From: Hallerella sp963652365
GTDB lineage: Bacteria; Fibrobacterota; Fibrobacteria; Fibrobacterales; Fibrobacteraceae
Reading direction: 5' to 3'
DNA length: 64,000 nt
NCBI GenBank assembly: GCA_963652365.1
Contig: CAVJTH010000005.1
Span: 32,546 to 96,545 of the forward strand
In this document: one piece after another, positions 1 through 8,244 of the stretch
Layout of the letters: each line of letters starts with the position of its first letter
How positions within the stretch are numbered: position 1 is the first letter of the stretch
Position numbers and translations under genes: made by a program
Notes under the pieces: generated by a model
The model's database searches: none
Seen by the model: only the letters and a program-made list of their open reading frames with translations
What the model was told of the DNA's origin: nothing

Positions 1-1
1 G

Positions 2-529
2 GCGACCGCTTCGGGAAAGGGCGTCACCGCTTGCGTCATCTGGGACGATGCCGGTTCGAAAGACCTGATCATGCAGTACAACTTTGTCATCGAGCCTTCC
101 GTGCCGGCGGCGTGGGGACTTTCCGATATCGCAGGGCCCGAAGTGGTCCGGGTACTGATCGATTCGCACGGGAACGACTGCTCCGACAGAATCGCCAGGA
201 TGGATGCCGGGAAGATGCGAAACGCGAATGTTCCCCAAAAGGTTCCCGTGGTGACGGAAAAGCTCCGCTACTTTGCGAGTACGGGACATGCGCTCGCCAA
301 GAGGATCGCCCAGCAGAAAATGGAACGCTTTGCCGGGGAATCCGCGGCGAAGGTCGAGGAACGCGCGGAAAGGGAATACCAGCGGATGAACCACCTGCTC
401 TCTCTTCGCGGCAAGGCGCAGAACAGTCCGCTTCTCGACAGCCTTCGAAAGAATGTCGGAATTTACAGGAAGGCCGCCTTGAATCCGCAAATCCGTCTGG
501 ATTCCATCCGGCTTCTCGTGTGCCGCTAA
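2..529 (+). CDS. rapA: RNA polymerase-associated helicase RapA, C-terminal part (5' truncated by window edge)
   Basis: The reading frame is open from base 2 and enters from outside the window, so only the last 175 or so residues are visible. RapA is a SWI2/SNF2-family ATPase that recycles stalled RNA polymerase. The visible part matches the RapA C-terminal region: a segment ending VRVLIDSHGNDCSDR, then a helical charged stretch with repeated Ala/Glu/Arg, then a terminal LDSIRLLVCR, which parallels the LDAIRLIV end of the enterobacterial protein. No ATPase motif is in view because those lie upstream. proB follows 21 bases downstream on the same strand. The assignment rests on the C-terminal pattern only, so another SNF2 protein with the same tail is possible. 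Confidence 0.65.
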   Translation, partial: ATASGKGVTACVIWDDAGSKDLIMQYNFVIEPSVPAAWGLSDIAGPEVVRVLIDSHGNDCSDRIARMDAGKMRNANVPQKVPVVTEKLRYFASTGHALAKRIAQQKMERFAGESAAKVEERAEREYQRMNHLLSLRGKAQNSPLLDSLRKNVGIYRKAALNPQIRLDSIRLLVCR

Positions 530-550
530 AGGGAAAGGTAGGAAGTTGAA

Positions 551-1693
551 ATGAGCGATTTACGCAGAAACGTCCTGGGCGAAGCGAAACGCATTGTCAT
601 CAAGATAGGTTCGCGAATCCTGGTGGATTCCGCAAGGAACGGAGTCCGGGAAGACTATATCGGAAAGCTCGCGCATTCCGTCGCAAGGCTTGTGGAAGGC
701 GGCAAGGAAGTCATCATCGTGACGAGCGGTGCCGTGGGAACGGGAATGGCGATTCTCGGATACAGCGAAAAGCCGAAAGTTCTCTCGGAGAAGCAGGCCT
801 GCGCCGCGGTCGGTCAAATCGGGCTGATGCATTCCTATCGGGAAAAGTTCCTCGCCGAGAATCTTCCCGTGGGGCAGATCCTGCTTTCCGCGGACGATTT
901 CCGCGACCGTACGCGCTACAAGAATCTGCAGAACACTCTGCATACGATGATCGACAAGGGAATCGTTCCCCTGATCAACGAAAACGATTCGCTAGCGGTC
1001 AAGGAGCTGAACGCGATAGGCGACAACGACAAGCTTTCGAGCGACGTCGCCCTGTTCTTCGATGCGGACCTGCTCCTGGTCTTTACGGACGAGGATGGTC
1101 TTTTCAACGACAACCCGAAGAAGAATCCGAAGGCGCGCCTCTTGCGCTTTGTTCCCGAAATCACTCCGGAAATCATGGCGCTCACGGGAAAGCCCGGGGA
1201 GTCCGGTTCCGCGGTGAGCACGGGCGGCATGCGCTCCAAGGTGGAATCGATCCGGGCGGTGGTGAAAAGCGGATGCAACGCGTTTCTCGCGAACGGCCTG
1301 AAGGTATTTCCCGACGAAATCGTCTTTGGCGACGCGCTCGGCACGCTCTTTATCGGAAACCGCAAGAAGCTTGGGAGCCGCAAGCGCTGGCTTTCCTTCA
1401 TCAGTTCCCCGAGCGGCAGTGTCGTGGTCGATGCGGGCTGCATCCTCGCGCTCAGAAAGAAGCATTCGAGCCTGCTTCCCGTCGGTGTCGTCGCGATTCG
1501 CAGGCATTTTTCCGCGGGAGACCTGATCGAGGTCCTTTCGGAATCCGGAGAAAAGGTCGCCCGGGGAATTTCCCAGATGGACAGCGCGAACCTGAAGCTC
1601 GTGCTGCACGAAAAGACTTCGCAGGTTCGCTCCAAGCTCGGAAGGAACGTGCCCGAAGAGGTCATTCACAAGAACAATCTCGTCGTCTTCTGA
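551..1693 (+). CDS. proB: Glutamate 5-kinase with C-terminal PUA domain
   Basis: Catalyses ATP-dependent phosphorylation of L-glutamate, the first step of proline synthesis, in the cytoplasm. The 380-residue length is usual for the two-domain form. The amino-acid kinase domain spans about residues 12-260, with IKIGSRILVDS near the N terminus, the VTSGAVGTGM loop, INENDSLAV and GDNDKLSSDVA near 156. The C-terminal PUA domain (about 285-370) shows GSVVVDAGCILALR and a FSAGDLIEVL segment. A purine-rich AGGAAG lies just ahead of the ATG. The gene follows rapA closely and ends six bases before the convergent recombinase gene. proA is not in the window. Confidence 0.96.
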   Translation: MSDLRRNVLGEAKRIVIKIGSRILVDSARNGVREDYIGKLAHSVARLVEGGKEVIIVTSGAVGTGMAILGYSEKPKVLSEKQACAAVGQIGLMHSYREKFLAENLPVGQILLSADDFRDRTRYKNLQNTLHTMIDKGIVPLINENDSLAVKELNAIGDNDKLSSDVALFFDADLLLVFTDEDGLFNDNPKKNPKARLLRFVPEITPEIMALTGKPGESGSAVSTGGMRSKVESIRAVVKSGCNAFLANGLKVFPDEIVFGDALGTLFIGNRKKLGSRKRWLSFISSPSGSVVVDAGCILALRKKHSSLLPVGVVAIRRHFSAGDLIEVLSESGEKVARGISQMDSANLKLVLHEKTSQVRSKLGRNVPEEVIHKNNLVVF

Positions 1694-1699
1694 AAACGG

Positions 1700-2596
1700 C
1701 TAGGCGCGCGGATGCGCCTTCTTGAAGCTTTCCTTGAGACGTTCCGCGGTGACGTGCGTATAGACCTGCGTCGTGGCGAGGCTCGAATGCCCGAGCATCT
1801 CCTTGACGCTCATCAGGTCGGCGCCGTTTTCGAGGAGATGCGTGGCGAAGCTGTGTCGCAAGATGTGCGGACTGGCCTTGCCTTCCCAGCCGAGGCTTCG
1901 CAACAGATCGTGGATGTCGCGTCGCAAGGTCCGTACGTCGTGGGCGTTTCCGCTTTCGTTTAGAAATACCGGGGAGTTCGCCGTCGGCATTCTTCCCTCT
2001 TCCTTCAGTTTCGCCCGGTAGGCTTCGAACCATTCGACGGCATCGTGCGTGAGCGGCACGATCCGCTCCTTTCGCCCCTTGCCGAAAACGCGGACGGAAC
2101 GGTTCGAAAAATCCAGGCGCAGCCAGGTGAGGCTCTGGCACTCCGAAATGCGAAGTCCCGAACCGTAGATGAGTTCGAGGAGTACGCGGGCGCGGACCAT
2201 CGGAAGCGTCGGGCGGGAAATTTCCGGAAACCGGTTCTCGGAAAGCTCCTTTTGCGACAGAAATGACACGAGCCTCTTGGGACGCTTGAGCATAGGAACC
2301 GTTTCGGCGGGATTGCGCGAAAAGAGATGACTCCGCACGAGATAGTGCCCGAAACTTTTCAGGCAGGCGAGGTGCAGGTCGATGCTCGAAATCTGTAGCC
2401 GCTCGTCCTTTCGCATTTTCCAGATGAACGCGCGGATGCTTTCCGGGTTGAAATCTTCCAGGATCGGTTCTTTCGAAAAGCTCTGCAGGTACTTGGCGAG
2501 GGATTCCCGGTAGGTTTTCACCGTACAGTCGGAAAACCGTCGCTCTTTCGCGATGTAGGAAAGGAAATTTTCGATATGCTCCGAAAGAAGTGCCAT
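1700..2596 (-). CDS. Tyrosine recombinase, XerC/XerD family
   Basis: A 298-residue site-specific recombinase of XerC/D size, probably acting in chromosome dimer resolution at dif. The N-terminal core-binding SAM-like domain covers about residues 5-90 and the catalytic domain about 110-290. All catalytic residues are visible: Arg149 in GSGLRISE, Lys173 in FGKGRKER, His244 and Arg247 in HILRHSFATH, His270 in LGHSS and the nucleophile Tyr279 in QVYTH. The start has no clear Shine-Dalgarno but a TAGATT box ends seven bases before the ATG, so the mRNA may be leaderless. It is convergent with proB, and no other integron or phage gene is adjacent, which argues for a housekeeping Xer. XerC and XerD cannot be told apart here. 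Confidence 0.9.
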   Translation of the reverse strand: MALLSEHIENFLSYIAKERRFSDCTVKTYRESLAKYLQSFSKEPILEDFNPESIRAFIWKMRKDERLQISSIDLHLACLKSFGHYLVRSHLFSRNPAETVPMLKRPKRLVSFLSQKELSENRFPEISRPTLPMVRARVLLELIYGSGLRISECQSLTWLRLDFSNRSVRVFGKGRKERIVPLTHDAVEWFEAYRAKLKEEGRMPTANSPVFLNESGNAHDVRTLRRDIHDLLRSLGWEGKASPHILRHSFATHLLENGADLMSVKEMLGHSSLATTQVYTHVTAERLKESFKKAHPRA

Positions 2597-2644
2597 CGAC
2601 CTAAATCTACAAGTTTTTGCGGGACTTGGACGCGTGAAAAATTT

Positions 2645-2650
2645 TATCTT
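2645..2650 (+). promoter_or_regulatory. Putative -10 box (TATCTT) placed for a near-leaderless mRNA
   Basis: TATCTT ends eight bases before the ATG of the PorV-like gene at 2659. A start about seven bases after the box would give a 5' leader of roughly two bases, and no Shine-Dalgarno is present. No convincing -35 is seen. Confidence 0.45.
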
Positions 2651-2658
2651 GTGCCAAG

Positions 2659-3816
2659 ATGGTTCGTTGGATTTTCGGAAGGATTGTCTTGATCTTGTGC
2701 GCGCTTGCCGTTTCGCAGGCGCTTGCCGTCGATCGCGTCGTCGGGGCGAACGCGACGCTCGATATCAATGCCGGCGCAAGGTCCGCCGCTCTGGGCGGCG
2801 CTTCGATATCCATCGACCGCGACCTGCTTTCCCTGACGTCGAATCCGGAACAGCTCGCCTCCGCGAAAAATTCCTGGGCCGCGTTCAGCCACGTCGTCTA
2901 TTACGAAGGCACCCAGTACGATTACGGTGCGGTCCAGTTTCCCCTGGGCGATCTGGGCGGGCTTGGCATCGTCTTTTCCCGTTTCGGTTCAAGCGATATT
3001 CCGCTGATAGCCGAAGGCGATCCGATTCCCGACGGCGAAAGCTACCGGACCCTTTCGATTGCGGATTACGTCGTGACGCTTGCCTGGGGCCGCCGTTTTC
3101 TGGACGGACGTCTGGACCTAGGCGTCGGATTCCATGGACTTTACCGCGAACTGGACCAGAGCGGATGGGGGTTCCGGGGCGATGCCGGCGCCCGGTTCCA
3201 CGTTTTCGACTGGCTTTCGGTGTCGTCGTTTCTGAAGGGATGGACATCGTCCGCGGTCGCATGGGAAGAGGGAACGGTGGAATACAGCTCGCCGGAATGG
3301 TATCTCGGGCTCGGTCTTTCCCGTCCGGTCGCCTATTTCTATGGGACGGCTTCCGCCTATTGGCAGAGCGCGGGAATCCTTCACCGGGAAAATCGCGACG
3401 AAGACTGGAGCGGCGACGTGCGCGGAGGAAGGTTCTGGGAACATCCCGTCGATTGGCTTGGCGGCGGGCGGGCAGGCGTCGAGTTCTCCTTTGACTTCGG
3501 ACTGTCGGTTCGCGCCGGGCTTGCAAGCCTTTCGGAACTGGACAGCTGGACCGTGGGCGCGGGCTTTGCCCTTTCGAACTGGCTCCGCGTCGATTACGCG
3601 TTCGAATCGCATCCGACCCTTTCGGCGGTGCATCGCGTAAGCCTCGAAGTCAGCCCGGGACTCTTTCTCTACCCCGAACGGAAGTCGTCCGTCGAAGCGA
3701 AGCCGGCGAAGTCGCGGGACGAATCGTCGCAAGGCTCCATTTCCGAGATGGAACCCGAGATTCCCGAGCCGGAAGCCGAGGAAGAGAGCTCCGGGGGAAC
3801 TTATTGGGAAGAATAG
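2659..3816 (+). CDS. PorV/PorQ-like outer-membrane beta-barrel protein with acidic C-terminal tail
   Basis: A 385-residue protein with an N-terminal signal peptide (hydrophobic stretch of about residues 8-20 ending ALA), then the family-type opening with GARSAALGGASIS, followed by LTSNPEQLA. The rest alternates short polar and aromatic beta strands, as in the UPF0164/PorV-PorQ barrels. PorV-type barrels sit in the outer membrane and in some phyla help type IX secretion, which would fit the sorting-type tail of the esterase at 44200, but that link is inference. The last 50 or so residues are very acidic (EPEIPEPEAEEE) and likely lie outside the barrel. It heads an operon with STAS, LytM-like and lipoprotein genes. 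The start has no Shine-Dalgarno and sits just after a -10-like box. Confidence 0.7.
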   Translation: MVRWIFGRIVLILCALAVSQALAVDRVVGANATLDINAGARSAALGGASISIDRDLLSLTSNPEQLASAKNSWAAFSHVVYYEGTQYDYGAVQFPLGDLGGLGIVFSRFGSSDIPLIAEGDPIPDGESYRTLSIADYVVTLAWGRRFLDGRLDLGVGFHGLYRELDQSGWGFRGDAGARFHVFDWLSVSSFLKGWTSSAVAWEEGTVEYSSPEWYLGLGLSRPVAYFYGTASAYWQSAGILHRENRDEDWSGDVRGGRFWEHPVDWLGGGRAGVEFSFDFGLSVRAGLASLSELDSWTVGAGFALSNWLRVDYAFESHPTLSAVHRVSLEVSPGLFLYPERKSSVEAKPAKSRDESSQGSISEMEPEIPEPEAEEESSGGTYWEE

Positions 3817-3819
3817 AAT

Positions 3820-3825
3820 TATATT
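3820..3825 (+). promoter_or_regulatory. Putative internal -10 box (TATATT)
   Basis: TATATT lies between the stop of the barrel gene (3816) and the STAS gene. Seven bases after its last T is the A of the ATG at 3832, exactly where a leaderless transcript would start. This favours the start at 3832 over the in-frame ATG at 3826, which would lie upstream of the transcript. Confidence 0.45.
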
Positions 3826-3831
3826 ATGCCT

Positions 3832-4434
3832 ATGAGTGAATTAAACAATTACCGAGCGGTCGGTCTCTTTGACTTGCTTTCCGCTCCGATCACTCCGATC
3901 GGGGCGTTCGACGCGGAACAGTTCAAGAAGGATGTTCGCCCTTTTCTGGACAAGGGAGCGACTTTTGTCGCGGTTGACTTGACCGGGCTGGATTTTCTGT
4001 ATAGCGACGCGTGCAGCGCCTTTAACCTGGTTCGGCAGGAACTGGCCGAAAAGGATGGCGCGTTTGCGCTTCTTTCGGACAACGATATCGTCGTGGATTG
4101 CATCCGGAAAGCGGGACTCGACAAGTCGCTCCTCGTTTTTCGCAAGGAAGCGGACATGATGGCCTTTTCGATGAAGGAAGATTCGAAAAAGGAAAGCCCG
4201 GCAGAGACCGCGAGCGAAAGTCTGCCTGCACCCGGAACCGCCAATGCCGCGCATCGCCGCGTGACGGGACGCTTCACCAAGAGCTTTAACGCCATCCGCA
4301 AGGATTCGACACCTCTCAAGGGGGCGCTTTCCGATCCGTTCAAGGAGGAGGAGCGTTCCAGAAAGTCCTGGCTCTGGGTGCTTGTCGCCTTGCTGGTCGC
4401 TTTCGGGGCTGTCGCCTTTTTCACCATGCGGTAA
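3832..4434 (+). CDS. STAS-domain protein with C-terminal transmembrane anchor
   Basis: About 200 residues. The first 110 residues form a STAS-like fold of the anti-sigma-factor antagonist type: the VAVDLTGLDFLYSDACSAFN stretch holds the usual beta-strand followed by the Asp-x-Ser region where phosphorylatable antagonists carry their target Ser. Here the pattern is YSDACSA, so the phosphosite is not certain. A disordered, charged linker (about 120-175) follows, then one hydrophobic helix at the C terminus (WLWVLVALLVAFGAVAFF). A STAS domain tethered to the inner membrane by a tail anchor is unusual. The start at 3832 is chosen by the upstream -10 box; the ATG at 3826 is the alternative. The stop overlaps the start of the next gene by one base (TAATG). 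Confidence 0.65.
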   Translation: MSELNNYRAVGLFDLLSAPITPIGAFDAEQFKKDVRPFLDKGATFVAVDLTGLDFLYSDACSAFNLVRQELAEKDGAFALLSDNDIVVDCIRKAGLDKSLLVFRKEADMMAFSMKEDSKKESPAETASESLPAPGTANAAHRRVTGRFTKSFNAIRKDSTPLKGALSDPFKEEERSRKSWLWVLVALLVAFGAVAFFTMR

Positions 4435-5372
4435 TGGAACCTTTTCGCGAATACAAGGCCCAACGGCAAAGCTGGAAACCGAGACGGCGCATCCCGATCG
4501 GTCGAAGCCTTCTTGTCATCTTGCTCGTGTACGCGGTCTATGCGAGCGGCGCCGTCCAGAAGGCGTACCGTTACGTGGAAAAGGTTCGCGAATTTTCCAG
4601 GGAGGAGCCGGAACCGTTTTCGAAACCGTGGCGCGAAGCCTGTGCGGCCTTTGGCGGAAACGCTTTCGCCCTGGAACGGGGAATGCTTGCCCAGTGTTCC
4701 TGGACAGTCAAGAGCGCATCGGACATCGCGAGCTTGCCGGATAACGCCCTGTTTCGCTATGCGGCGCGCGGAATTTCCAGGAAGTTCCCGCTTTGCGTCC
4801 ACTGGATAGCGGATTCGCTGGAATTCGAAAAGCCGAAGGTTCTGGGCGTGCAGTCCGATTCTTCCGGGTCGTGGCTTTTTCACCTGATGCTTGCCGATTC
4901 CTCGTATGCCTGGGTGCGTTCCGACGGCTGCCGGTTTCCGGGAGCGTGTCCTCACGATCCGCTCCAGGGTGCGGCCCTTCCGATTGCCGCGGACTTCGAT
5001 TTCGAGGGCAGGGAAAACCTGCTCGTGAAGGATCTGTTCATGGGAATCGGGGAAGCTCCGATCTATCCGATTCTTTCGGCGGAAGTGGTCTCGGTTTCGC
5101 GGGATTCGAGCGGCTACGGAATTCTCCTGAATCACGGAGGAAACATCTTTTCCCGGGTGTCGGAACTGTTTCGGATTGCGCCGGGCATCCGCCAAGGGAC
5201 AAAAGTTTCGGCAAGCGAACCGCTGGGATATCTCGCTCCGAGCGACAGCGCCGTCTTCTTTCTCGAAATCTTGCGCAACGGTCGCTTTGTCCGCTGGGAC
5301 GATTTCCGCAGGGATTCTCGCGTGGCGGATTTGCAGGATGTCGAACGTTTTCGCCGGGAACTGGGATTTTGA
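4434..5372 (+). CDS. Membrane-anchored degenerate LytM/M23-like protein
   Basis: A 312-residue protein with one N-terminal membrane helix (about residues 22-40, after a basic stretch) and a long periplasmic part. Near residues 215-285 it shows the layout of an M23/LytM beta-sheet: ISLHG-type strand replaced by YGILLNHGGNIFSRVSEL, then a GTKVSASEPLGYL turn and FFLEILRNGR. In active enzymes the last motif is HLHFE and the zinc ligands are His/Asp; here the HxH is FFLEI, so zinc binding looks lost. Inactive LytM proteins such as EnvC and NlpD act as regulators of amidases; that role here is inference. It is cotranscribed with the STAS protein and a lipoprotein. Confidence 0.6.
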   Translation: MEPFREYKAQRQSWKPRRRIPIGRSLLVILLVYAVYASGAVQKAYRYVEKVREFSREEPEPFSKPWREACAAFGGNAFALERGMLAQCSWTVKSASDIASLPDNALFRYAARGISRKFPLCVHWIADSLEFEKPKVLGVQSDSSGSWLFHLMLADSSYAWVRSDGCRFPGACPHDPLQGAALPIAADFDFEGRENLLVKDLFMGIGEAPIYPILSAEVVSVSRDSSGYGILLNHGGNIFSRVSELFRIAPGIRQGTKVSASEPLGYLAPSDSAVFFLEILRNGRFVRWDDFRRDSRVADLQDVERFRRELGF

Positions 5373-5373
5373 T

Positions 5374-6495
5374 ATGTGGCGATTTTTCCTTCTCCTGTCC
5401 TTTTCCTGGATTCTCCTTTCCTGCGCCGAGTCGGACGATGGCCCGATTCCCGTCTATCCGGACAATTTTCCGGTCGGCGGCTATGGCTACGTTCTCCATG
5501 CGCGGCTGGATTCCGGAAACCGCTTCCATGTCCAGGGCGACACGCTGGAACTTTCGCTAGACAGCATGTGGACTTTCGGAAACTGCTTCTTGAAGGAAAT
5601 CGAACTTTTCCAGGTCTATGCGGAGGATTCCGTCCTGACGCTTTCGGTGAAGCTCGCGCTGGGAAACACCGGAACGACCGATTGCCCGCAGCCGCTTTTT
5701 CGACCGGATACGGTTCTTCGGATTCCGTTTTCGGAAAGCTGGGAACATGTCCGCACGATTCGCGTGGAAGGCAATGCGCACAACGAGTTCTTCAAGGAAT
5801 CGCCGGACACGTCTTCCGCGGCGGACTTGACGCTGAAGGATTCCATCTGGGTTCGTCGGGGAACTTTCCTTGCGGAAAGCGTTTCGGTCTATCTCGATTC
5901 CGCGTTCGGCGATCCTTACCGTCTTCCGCGGCGTACGGCGAACGATTCGGCGGGCGTCCTTTTGCGGGTGGATTCCGTCCTTGTGGATTCCTTCGCCTAT
6001 CGCCTGATGAAATCCGTCTGCGCGGAAATTCACGATTCATGCGAAACCGTTCCCGACACGCTTTGGCTTGCGCTCTGGTCCGCGACCGATACGAATCTTG
6101 TCGCGGTCCGGGAAACCTGCAAGGACGACTCCCTGGTCTTCTGCCTTTCTGCGAACTGGAAAAACGATTCGACCGCGCTGAGCGATTCGGTCTATGACTT
6201 TCTGGATACGACCTGGCGTTCGACGTTCTTCTACGTGGAAAGGATTCCGAAGTGTTCCAGCCTGGACCACGGGGAGTTCTCGAGTCCTGTCGCTTCCGGG
6301 CGTTACTTTGTGACAAGCCATACGCTTTTTGTTCCTGCGGCGGACGAAACGTCTTGCGGCCCCGCGGCGAACTCGGAATGGTTCCTGTTGAACTTGGACT
6401 CCGGCGAGGAAGTCCTGGATTCCGTGTTTGCGGATACGCTTCTGCAGGCATGGAAAGAGGCCTCCGTCGGACTTGACGAGGAAAAAAATGACTAA
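5374..6495 (+). CDS. Lipoprotein of unknown function
   Basis: The start is taken at 5374 because this places a clean lipoprotein signal peptide at the N terminus, with a lipobox ending LLSC at about residue 19 and then acidic residues. The frame continues upstream into the previous gene but that part is its shadow. The mature protein, about 355 residues, is rich in Asp, Ser and Val with many DSV repeats and paired cysteines (for example CAEIHDSCE, CKDDSLVFC), which fits an exported disulfide-bonded protein. I do not recognise a family. It follows the LytM-like gene with one base between them and overlaps the start of pdxA by eight bases. Confidence 0.7.
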   Translation: MWRFFLLLSFSWILLSCAESDDGPIPVYPDNFPVGGYGYVLHARLDSGNRFHVQGDTLELSLDSMWTFGNCFLKEIELFQVYAEDSVLTLSVKLALGNTGTTDCPQPLFRPDTVLRIPFSESWEHVRTIRVEGNAHNEFFKESPDTSSAADLTLKDSIWVRRGTFLAESVSVYLDSAFGDPYRLPRRTANDSAGVLLRVDSVLVDSFAYRLMKSVCAEIHDSCETVPDTLWLALWSATDTNLVAVRETCKDDSLVFCLSANWKNDSTALSDSVYDFLDTTWRSTFFYVERIPKCSSLDHGEFSSPVASGRYFVTSHTLFVPAADETSCGPAANSEWFLLNLDSGEEVLDSVFADTLLQAWKEASVGLDEEKND

Positions 6496-7525
6496 GAGCA
6501 AGAACAAGAATATCCCTCTCCTGATTACGATGGGCGATCCGAACGGAGTCGGCCCGGAAATTTCGCTCAAGGCCTATCTAAAGGCCAGCCGAAAGATCAA
6601 GACCCCGATGGCGATCGTCGGCGATTTGCCTGTCTTGCAGAAGGCGGCGGAACTCTTGAAAATCAAGAAGCGCCTGGTCCTTGCCGATTCGCCGGAATCG
6701 GTCTCTGACACGGCGAAGCTTGGAATTCCCGTCATCGATGGAGGCGTGCACTTCGAAGAGAAGGTGCAACCGGGAAAGATGACAAGAGAAGCCGGCAGGG
6801 CGAGCATCGGATGGGTGCGCTCGGCGACCGCTCTCTGTCTGTTGGAGCGCGCTCGGGCGATTGTGACTGCGCCGCTTTGCAAGGAATCGGTCGAGAAGAC
6901 GGTCCCCGAATTCCAGGGACACACGGAATTCATCGGAGAAATGTGCGGAGATCCGCATCCCGTTCTGTGCCTTGTGCACGGAAAGTGGGTCGTGGCGCAT
7001 GTGAGCACCCACGTTTCCCTGCGGGACGCCTGCGATCTGGTCAAGCGGGAACGCATCGAGAAGGTGACCGTTCTTCTGAACGATTTTCTCAAGAAATACC
7101 GCAAGCTGAAAGCTCCTCGAATCGGCGTTGCCGGTCTCAATCCCCACGCGGGCGAAGGCGGGCTCTTTGGCCTGGAAGAGATAAACGAGATCGCGCCGAC
7201 GGTGAAGACGCTCCGCAAGAAGAAAATTTGCGCCGAGGGACCGCTTCCCGGGGATGTCGTCTTTCCGCAGCTGCGTGCGGGAACCTTTGACGGTGTCGTC
7301 GCCATGTATCACGACCAGGGGCACGTGGTGACCAAGACCATGCTGTTCGATCTGGGCAAGAAGCGGAAGACCTGCGGGGTCAACACGACGCTTGGACTTC
7401 CCGTGGTGCGGACAAGCGTCGATCACGGAACGGGCTTCGATATCGCATGGAAGGGCGTTGCGGACGAACATTCCCTCATCGACGCGCTGGAACTTGCCGA
7501 CGTCTTGACGAGGAGCGCGAAATGA
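6488..7525 (+). CDS. pdxA: 4-hydroxythreonine-4-phosphate dehydrogenase
   Basis: NAD-dependent, metal-requiring oxidation in the DXP-dependent pyridoxal phosphate pathway. The 345-residue product shows the family signatures in order: MGDPNGVGPEISLKA at the N terminus, GHTEFIGEM near 140, the metal-binding HVSLRDA, LNPHAGEGGLFG, GPLPGDVVF, then MYHDQGH and RTSVDHGTGFDIA. The chosen ATG at 6488 directly precedes a lysine-rich start; an upstream in-frame start at 6428 would only add residues read through the previous gene. Its stop overlaps the next gene (ATGA). pdxJ is not in the window. Confidence 0.95.
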   Translation: MTKSKNKNIPLLITMGDPNGVGPEISLKAYLKASRKIKTPMAIVGDLPVLQKAAELLKIKKRLVLADSPESVSDTAKLGIPVIDGGVHFEEKVQPGKMTREAGRASIGWVRSATALCLLERARAIVTAPLCKESVEKTVPEFQGHTEFIGEMCGDPHPVLCLVHGKWVVAHVSTHVSLRDACDLVKRERIEKVTVLLNDFLKKYRKLKAPRIGVAGLNPHAGEGGLFGLEEINEIAPTVKTLRKKKICAEGPLPGDVVFPQLRAGTFDGVVAMYHDQGHVVTKTMLFDLGKKRKTCGVNTTLGLPVVRTSVDHGTGFDIAWKGVADEHSLIDALELADVLTRSAK

Positions 7526-8244
7526 TCGAATACGAATTTTCGGACGAAATCGCCGAGGCGGATCGAGCGTCGATTCTCGAGTCGTCGCTTTTCGGAACAT
7601 GGCTTGCGCGGACGGAAAAGAAGTTCGCCGTTTCGAAGATTCACTTTTCGTCGGTGGATTTCCGCTTTGGAAATCACGCTCCGCTGTTTATCAAGCTCAC
7701 GGCGACCGTGACGCTTCCCGACGGAAAGCCCGTGCACGGGATTGTCCTTGTGCGGGGAAACGCCGTCGGCGTACTGGTCGTGCTTCGCGCGGAGGGAAAG
7801 CCCTACCTGCTGCTCGTTCGCCAGCCGCGCTTCGCCATTTCGGAACCGGAGTCGCTCGAAATTCCCGCGGGAATTCTCGACTGGTCCTCGGATTATCGCA
7901 AGGTGGCGCTTTCCGAGCTGAAGGAAGAGGCGATGATCGATGCGAAGGACGAAGAGCTTATCGACCTCACCGGATTTTACACGCAAGGCGCTCTGGACGG
8001 CCATGCCGGAAGCTGCGGGCTCTTGGACGAACGCATTCGCCTGTATGCGATCGAGAGAACGGTAACCCTGGACGAATTGCGCCGCCTGGACGGCAGAAAC
8101 CAGGAATACACGAACGAAAACGAGTGGATTCGGACCGTCGTGCTGCCGTACGAAGAAGCCGGAAAGCGGTTTATCGACAGCAAGAATCTGGTCGCGATGT
8201 TTCTCTACGAGCGCTATCTCGCGGCGCAGGGCAGGCGCTTGTAA
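7522..8244 (+). CDS. NUDIX hydrolase, ADP-sugar pyrophosphatase-like
   Basis: A 240-residue protein whose middle part has the ADP-ribose pyrophosphatase layout: LLLVRQPRFAI, EIPAGILDWSS, then ALSELKEEAMIDA. The NUDIX box is recognisable but imperfect: the usual GxxxxxExxxxxxxRELxEE reads with Ser in place of Arg (SELKEE), while the two metal-binding glutamates remain. Family members cleave nucleoside diphosphates linked to a sugar or other group; the substrate here is not known. The start overlaps the stop of pdxA (ATGA), so the two are translated together. The last 74 bases overlap the 3' end of the convergent PHP gene. Confidence 0.82.
   Translation: MIEYEFSDEIAEADRASILESSLFGTWLARTEKKFAVSKIHFSSVDFRFGNHAPLFIKLTATVTLPDGKPVHGIVLVRGNAVGVLVVLRAEGKPYLLLVRQPRFAISEPESLEIPAGILDWSSDYRKVALSELKEEAMIDAKDEELIDLTGFYTQGALDGHAGSCGLLDERIRLYAIERTVTLDELRRLDGRNQEYTNENEWIRTVVLPYEEAGKRFIDSKNLVAMFLYERYLAAQGRRL

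Noticed and set aside
1700..2596. An integrase of a prophage or integron
   Set aside because: The neighbours are housekeeping genes and no tRNA, phage or cassette genes are adjacent, so a Xer role is more likely.
3849..5195. A 448-residue minus-strand frame
   Set aside because: It is antisense to the STAS and LytM-like genes and has shadow composition.
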